DNA from: Cereibacter sphaeroides
GTDB taxonomy: Bacteria > Pseudomonadota > Alphaproteobacteria > Rhodobacterales > Rhodobacteraceae
Assembly (NCBI GenBank): GCA_003243455.1
Contig: QFQS01000005.1
Span: forward strand, 104,790 to 168,789
DNA: 64,000 nucleotides
Reading direction: 5' to 3'
How positions within the stretch are numbered: the first letter of the stretch is position 1; each line of letters begins with the position of its first letter. The translations under genes were made by a program, and so were the position numbers. The notes under the pieces are model-generated. The model ran no database searches, was not told the DNA's origin, and was given only the letters and a program-made list of their open reading frames with translations. Below, in pieces: positions 59,665 through 64,000 of this stretch.

Positions 59665-60350
59665 TGGCTCATCTCCCGCGACCATGAGATTGCATTGACA
59701 TAGATTCCGAGCGGATTGGCGCGCAGGCGTTCGGCGTTGCGCGGCGGCTGGATCACGATGGTGAGGATCGCGGTCCATCGCTCGGTCGTGGCGAGCTGAC
59801 CGTTCTCGAAGTGCCGTTCGGTCCATGCGATGCGGAAGCTGGTCGGAGATGCCCGGATGACGCTCGAGACCTCGACGGCGACCTGCTGACGGCCGACGCG
59901 GGTGAACGGGTCGTTGGCACGGGCGTAGTCGTTCAAGGCTGCCGCGCCCCGGTCGGTGGTGAACTCGTAGGCCCGAAGCCAATTCTGGCGGACAATGATG
60001 GCGTCGGCCGGAATGGCGCGGACCTGCTCGATGAAGCGGCCGAGATGGAACGCGATCTGCGGGTCAGTCGGGCGATAATCGGCGTTCGCGGGCGCGACGG
60101 CCTGCGCCTGCCCAAGATTATCGACCTGCACCACCCAGGGCACCACGGTCCCGCGTGCGGACTGCCAGACAAGGGCGGACGCGAAGCCGGCTGAAAGGAT
60201 CAGGGAGCCGAAGGCCATGAGCCGCCAGTTCCTCGCCTGCACGCGGGCCGAGCCGATACGCTCGTCCCATGCCTGCGCGGCCTTCTGATAGGGTGTCTCT
60301 GGTTCCGGCGATTTGCCGTAATGGGTCGATGGTCGTTTGAAGATGCTCAT
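59661..60350 (-). CDS. trbF: conjugal transfer protein TrbF (VirB8 family)
   Basis: A 229-residue protein with a cytoplasmic N-terminus (PYQKAAQAWDERIGSARVQ), one helix (residues 43-65) and a VirB8-like periplasmic domain (VVPWVVQVDNLGQ, FHLGRFIEQVRAIP, SWREMSQ-type end). It is a channel scaffold. It overlaps trbL and trbG by 4 nt. Confidence 0.95.
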   Translation of the reverse strand: MSIFKRPSTHYGKSPEPETPYQKAAQAWDERIGSARVQARNWRLMAFGSLILSAGFASALVWQSARGTVVPWVVQVDNLGQAQAVAPANADYRPTDPQIAFHLGRFIEQVRAIPADAIIVRQNWLRAYEFTTDRGAAALNDYARANDPFTRVGRQQVAVEVSSVIRASPTSFRIAWTERHFENGQLATTERWTAILTIVIQPPRNAERLRANPLGIYVNAISWSREMSQ

Positions 60351-61705
60351 GAGCGGTCACTTTCGGAAAGGTTGATGGAGGAACCGGAGCCGTGGCTGTC
60401 GCCGGAGCGCACCGCATGGGCGGCCATGGTCGTGCCGTGGTTCATCGCCTGCGAGCGCCGCATCTGCTGCGCCCATCCGGGAGGGGGGCCGGCCGATGCG
60501 GATGATGAGGCCGGGGCGGCGCTCACGCCGCCGACCGTGCCCATCGACGATGTGCCGCCACCGGCGGCAAAGCCTGCGCGCGCCCCATCGGTGAAGCTGG
60601 ACTTGACGGATTCGCTGGCACGCGCGGCGGCACGTTTCAGGGGCGAGATGGCCGCCGATCCAGCGGCACGCGCGACACCGCCAAGGCCGGAGGCGACACC
60701 GGCCGCGCCGGTCTGGCCGAGCGAGCCGACGCTATAGGCTGCGGTCGCCGCGCCCGCGGTGGCGGCACCTCCGCGGACGGCCGCGGCCCCGCCGGACAGG
60801 GCGGCGGCACCGCCCTTGGCGGCGAGCATTGTTGCACCGCCTGCGGCGACGGCCGCGCCGCCGACCGCGAGGCCGGTTCCCACGGCCGCGCCCGCGCCGA
60901 GCTGCGGGCCGCCCGACACGATGCCGTTGGCGATGCCGGGGCCGAAGATGCCGAGGCCGAGCAGCGACAGCGCGGCCAGCACAATTGCCATGGCTTCGTC
61001 GATGGTCGGGGTCGCCCCGCCGAAACCGGCCGTGAATTGCGAGAACAGGGTGCTGCCGATGCCGATGATGACGGCGAGAACCAGAACCTTGATGCCGGAC
61101 GACACCACGTTGCCGAGCACCTTTTCGGCCATGAACGCGGTCTTGCCAAACAGGCCGAAGGGGATCAGCACGAAGCCGGCGAGCGTCACCAATTTGAACT
61201 CGATCAGGGTGACGAATAGCTGGATGGCGAGGATGAAGAAGGCCAGCACCACCAATGCCCATGCGAACAGCAGGCAAGCGATCTGGATGAAGTTCTCGAA
61301 GAAGGCGATCCAGCCCATGAGGTCGGAAATGGAGTCGAGCAGCGGGCGGCCGGCGTCGAGGCCGGTCTGCGCGACGCGGCCCGGCCGCATCAGATCGGTG
61401 ACGGAAAAGCCGGTGCCGGACGCCATGAGGCCAAGGCCCGCGAAGCTCTCGAAAACGATCCGGGCGAGATTGTTCCAGTTGGAGATGATGTAGGCGAACA
61501 CCCCAACGAACAGGGTCTTCTTCACCAGCCGGGCGATGATGTCGTCATCCGCGCCCCATGCCCAAAAGAGCGCGGCGAGCGTCACGTCGATGACGATCAG
61601 GGTGGTGGCGATGAAGGCCACCTCGCCGCCGAGCAGGCCGAAACCGGAGTCGATATATGAGGTGAAAACCCCGAGGAAATTGTCGATGACGCCCGTGTTG
61701 CCCAT
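60347..61705 (-). CDS. trbL: conjugal transfer protein TrbL (VirB6 family)
   Basis: A 452-residue membrane protein with several helices in residues 30-260 (for example ATTLIVIDVTLAALFWAWGA and CLLFAWALVVLAFFILAIQL) and an Ala/Gly/Ser-rich C-terminal tail of about 170 residues. The tail length and composition are typical of TrbL. It overlaps trbF by 4 nt and follows the trbJ-trbK gene by 2 bp. Confidence 0.94.
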   Translation of the reverse strand: MGNTGVIDNFLGVFTSYIDSGFGLLGGEVAFIATTLIVIDVTLAALFWAWGADDDIIARLVKKTLFVGVFAYIISNWNNLARIVFESFAGLGLMASGTGFSVTDLMRPGRVAQTGLDAGRPLLDSISDLMGWIAFFENFIQIACLLFAWALVVLAFFILAIQLFVTLIEFKLVTLAGFVLIPFGLFGKTAFMAEKVLGNVVSSGIKVLVLAVIIGIGSTLFSQFTAGFGGATPTIDEAMAIVLAALSLLGLGIFGPGIANGIVSGGPQLGAGAAVGTGLAVGGAAVAAGGATMLAAKGGAAALSGGAAAVRGGAATAGAATAAYSVGSLGQTGAAGVASGLGGVARAAGSAAISPLKRAAARASESVKSSFTDGARAGFAAGGGTSSMGTVGGVSAAPASSSASAGPPPGWAQQMRRSQAMNHGTTMAAHAVRSGDSHGSGSSINLSESDRS

Positions 61706-61707
61706 GG

Positions 61708-62730
61708 TCAGCGCGCCCCGCTGCGGTCACGGCCGAGGAAACGGTCGCGGGATTCAGCCCATGCGGCGAGGCAGTCGGCGTCACTCGCCGCCGCCTCGCC
61801 GAGCTGCTGGCAACGGCGCAGGGTTTCGCGCAGGGGATCGGCCGGTGGCTGGAGGGCCGGCGCTGGGGGTGGCGCGGAAGGTTCGTCCTTCCGCGCCATG
61901 TCGATTGCGGTCGCCGTGACGGCGATGGCGATGAACACCACGGCCCCGAGCCGGGCCAGCATGCCGTTGTTGAACATCTGCGCGTTACCGGGCTGATAGC
62001 CGCTGCCGGGCGTGAGGAAGCGGCGGCGCTGCTCACGGCCCTGCTCTGCGGCGGTCGCGCGCTCCGCTTCTGTCAGCGCATCGGCGCGGCCGTTTGCCGA
62101 GATGACCGCGATCAGGTCGGAAAGCTGCTGCGACTGGAGGGCGAGAAGCTGGTTGCCGGCCTGCGTGGCTTGCAGCGCGCCGGTCGCGCCTTGGCTCTGA
62201 CCAACCAGCGCGGCCATCTCGGCGCGGTTGCTGTCGATGTTGCCGACCGCGCCCGCCTGCACGCGCATGGCGTCCTGCAAACCGCCAACCGTATTTTCCC
62301 AACGGCCGCGTGCGTCGGCGACAAGCTGGGCGTCGGTCGCGGACAGCGAGACATTGCCGTATTGGCTCTGGAACGCTTGGTCGATCTGGCCGACCTCGAA
62401 CGCGAGATTTTGAGCCTGTCCGAGAAGCTGCTGCGTGCGCTGGACGTTCTGCAGGAGCTGCTGGAGCGAGCTATGCGGCAGGCTCGCAAGGTTGCGGGCC
62501 TGATTGATGAGCATCTGCGCCTCGTTCTGGAGGCTCTGAATCTGGTTGTTGATTTGCTCCAGAGTCCGCGCTGCCGTGAGGACGTTCTGCGCGTAGTTGC
62601 TCGGGTCATAGACGATGCGGCCGAAGCCGAATTGCGCATGGGCCGGGCTTGCCAGCATCGGCGAAAGCGCGACGGGCACGGCGAGCGCCAGCGCGAGGGC
62701 CGAGGCCCCGACGATCTTGGAATAGGTCAT
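61708..62730 (-). CDS. trbJ: TrbJ fused in frame to TrbK (entry-exclusion-like)
   Basis: A 340-residue protein. Residues 1-252 are TrbJ (signal peptide ending HAQ at 31-33, then helical repeats such as TLEQINNQIQSLQNEAQMLI and SQYGNVSLSATDAQ). Residues 253-340 match the small TrbK-alt protein: one helix (LARLGAVVFIAIAVTATAID), a Pro-rich spacer and a two-Cys domain (RRCQQLGEAAASDADCLAAW). Usually these are two genes. Internal ATGs at 61977 and 61962 could start TrbK separately but lack a clear ribosome site. TrbE overlaps upstream by 4 nt. Confidence 0.9.
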   Translation of the reverse strand: MTYSKIVGASALALALAVPVALSPMLASPAHAQFGFGRIVYDPSNYAQNVLTAARTLEQINNQIQSLQNEAQMLINQARNLASLPHSSLQQLLQNVQRTQQLLGQAQNLAFEVGQIDQAFQSQYGNVSLSATDAQLVADARGRWENTVGGLQDAMRVQAGAVGNIDSNRAEMAALVGQSQGATGALQATQAGNQLLALQSQQLSDLIAVISANGRADALTEAERATAAEQGREQRRRFLTPGSGYQPGNAQMFNNGMLARLGAVVFIAIAVTATAIDMARKDEPSAPPPAPALQPPADPLRETLRRCQQLGEAAASDADCLAAWAESRDRFLGRDRSGAR

Positions 62731-64000
62731 GGAAGAATCTCCTGTGTGGGGTGGGTATCCGGCACGGCCGGCGCGGTGGCTTCCGGCCGGTCGGCAAGAT
62801 TGGTGAGGTTCGGGATCAGCTCAGTCGCCCAATCGACGCCGCGCTCGCGCAGCCATGCGGCGAGGAAGCCGTCGCGGCCGTGTTCCGCGACGATCTGCGC
62901 AATGAGCGTCTGGTCGGATTTGGCGGATGCGGCGCAGAGCGCGAGGCCGACTTCGGACAGGCCAAGCTCGAACAGCCGGTTGCCCCTGCGGCTTTGGCAG
63001 TAATAATCCCGCTTGGGCGTGGCCCGTGCGAGGATTTCGATCTGCCTGTCATTGAGGCCGAAACGGCGATAGATGGCCGTGATCTGCGGTTCGATGGCCC
63101 GCTCGTTCGGCAGCAAGAGCCGCGTCGGGCAGCTCTCGATAATGGCGGGCGCGATGTTGCTGCCGTCAATGTCGGACAGGCTTTGCGTGGCGAAGATGAC
63201 GCTGGCGTTCTTCTTGCGCAGCGTCTTCAACCACTCGCGGAGCTGGCCGGCGAACCCCTCGTCGTCCAGCGCAAGCCAGCCCTCATCTATGATGAGCAGC
63301 GTCGGCCGCCCGTCGAGCCGGTCGCCGATGCGATGGAACAGGTAGGCGAGCACGGCCGGGGCCGCGCCGGTCCCGACAAGGCCCTCGATCTCGAAGGCTT
63401 GCACATCGGCCGAGCCGAGATGTTCCGCCTCGGCGTCGAGCAGCCGGCCATAAGCACCACCGACGCAGAACGGCCGGAGCGCCTGTTTCAGATCGTTGGA
63501 TTGCAGCAGCACGGCAAGGCCGGTGATCGTGCGTTCCTCGACCGGCGCGGACGCCAGCGAGGTCAGCGCCGTCCAAAGATGCTCCTTCACCTCGGGCGTG
63601 ATGGCGATGCCTTCGCGCATGAGGATGGCGGCGATCCAGTCGCCAGCCCATGCCCGTTCATAGGTATCGTGGATGCGGGCAAGCGGCTGGAGCGAAACCG
63701 ACGCCTCGTCCCCTTCCGTGAGGCCACCGCCCAAATCGTGCCAGTCGCCGCCCATGGCGAGCGACGCGGCGCGGATGCTGCCGCCGAAATCGAAGGCGAA
63801 GACCTGCGATTTTGCATAGCGGCGGAACTGGAGCGCCATGAGCGCCAGCAGCACGGATTTGCCCGCGCCTGTGGGGCCGACGACAAGGGTGTGGCCTACG
63901 TCGCCGACATGGAGACTTAGTCGGAACGGGGTTGAGCCTTCGGTCTTTCCAAAGAGCAAAGGGGGCGCACCGAAATGCTCGTCCCGTTCCGGCCCCGCCC
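62727..64000 (-). CDS. trbE: conjugal transfer ATPase TrbE (VirB4 family), N-terminus beyond window
   Basis: The C-terminal 424 residues or so of a VirB4-type ATPase of about 800-820 residues. Walker A GPTGAGKS and Walker B LLIIDEGW are present, followed by ATQSLSDIDGS. The frame is open to the right edge (HFGAPPLLFGKTEG in front of the first visible motif). It energises pilus assembly and DNA transfer. It overlaps trbJ-trbK by 4 nt. Confidence 0.95.
   Translation of the reverse strand, partial: AGPERDEHFGAPPLLFGKTEGSTPFRLSLHVGDVGHTLVVGPTGAGKSVLLALMALQFRRYAKSQVFAFDFGGSIRAASLAMGGDWHDLGGGLTEGDEASVSLQPLARIHDTYERAWAGDWIAAILMREGIAITPEVKEHLWTALTSLASAPVEERTITGLAVLLQSNDLKQALRPFCVGGAYGRLLDAEAEHLGSADVQAFEIEGLVGTGAAPAVLAYLFHRIGDRLDGRPTLLIIDEGWLALDDEGFAGQLREWLKTLRKKNASVIFATQSLSDIDGSNIAPAIIESCPTRLLLPNERAIEPQITAIYRRFGLNDRQIEILARATPKRDYYCQSRRGNRLFELGLSEVGLALCAASAKSDQTLIAQIVAEHGRDGFLAAWLRERGVDWATELIPNLTNLADRPEATAPAVPDTHPTQEILP

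Larger units (their letters stand above)
51206..64000. mobile_element. integrative conjugative element (partial, left end at tRNA-Ser)
   Basis: From the tRNA-Ser 3' end to the right edge the genes are those of an integrated conjugative element. They are a serine recombinase, a probable toxin-antitoxin pair, secreted and EF-hand cargo, an ECF sigma operon, and a trb-type mating-pair-formation cluster. The relaxase, traG, trbBCD and the far end are beyond the window, so the second attachment repeat cannot be seen. Type: trb cluster as in Rhizobium/Agrobacterium Ti-type and related ICEs. Confidence 0.8.

Noticed and set aside
1..64000. CRISPR arrays, rRNA genes, riboswitches
   Set aside because: No regularly spaced direct repeats, rRNA-like sequence or recognisable riboswitch core was seen on reading.

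Overview
The window is high-GC alphaproteobacterial DNA, most likely Rhodobacterales (Paracoccaceae-like). This rests on GC-rich third positions, ribose-type ABC sugar uptake systems, Moc/Iol-type catabolic genes and a Rhizobium/Agrobacterium-style trb conjugation cluster. A species cannot be named from the sequence alone.

Positions 1 to about 50.8 kb form a chromosomal-looking supercluster for cyclitol, amino-polyol and sugar use. It holds four ribose-type ABC uptake systems (one cut by the left edge) and six regulators: LacI, OmpR-type two-component, MocR, two RpiR and SorC. The left part (1-22.6 kb) has an inositol/rhizopine flavour. It contains an IolI-like isomerase, MocD-like hydroxylase plus MocE ferredoxin with a PanB-like protein and a MocA-type dehydrogenase, a split quinoprotein dehydrogenase, an oxalate-decarboxylase-like bicupin, and then idh-iolE-ABC-ChbG-idh as one tightly overlapping operon facing a MocR regulator. 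No iolB, iolC, iolD or mocF is visible. The middle (22.8-38.3 kb) has two glutamine-synthetase-like ligases. One is paired with an amidohydrolase; the other with a class III aminotransferase. A cysteine hydrolase, an N-formylglutamate-amidohydrolase-like protein and an ABC system lie beside them. In that ABC system one permease is fused to a beta-propeller lactonase-like domain. This looks like uptake and gamma-glutamylation-based breakdown of an amine-bearing substrate, but that is inference. The right part (39.2-50.8 kb) is one long leftward operon under a divergent SorC regulator: ABC importer, acetoin-dehydrogenase-like E1alpha/E1beta, an E2 with two lipoyl domains and an alpha/beta-hydrolase domain, a CMD protein, an FGGY kinase and two SDRs. 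Its substrate is unknown.

At 51.1 kb a tRNA-Ser(GCU) marks the junction with an integrative conjugative element that runs off the right edge. A large serine recombinase lies next to the tRNA and its reading frame continues antisense through the tRNA. Upstream of it, with 4-nt overlaps, are an HTH protein and a TumE-like protein (probable toxin-antitoxin pair) and a small acidic protein. Cargo follows: an SH3-like secreted protein, two EF-hand proteins and an ECF sigma/anti-sigma/periplasmic sensor trio. Then comes the trb mating-pair cluster (DUF2274, TrbI, TrbG, TrbF, TrbL, a TrbJ-TrbK fusion, and partial TrbE).

All calls are from reading translations, motifs and gene order; no database search was run.
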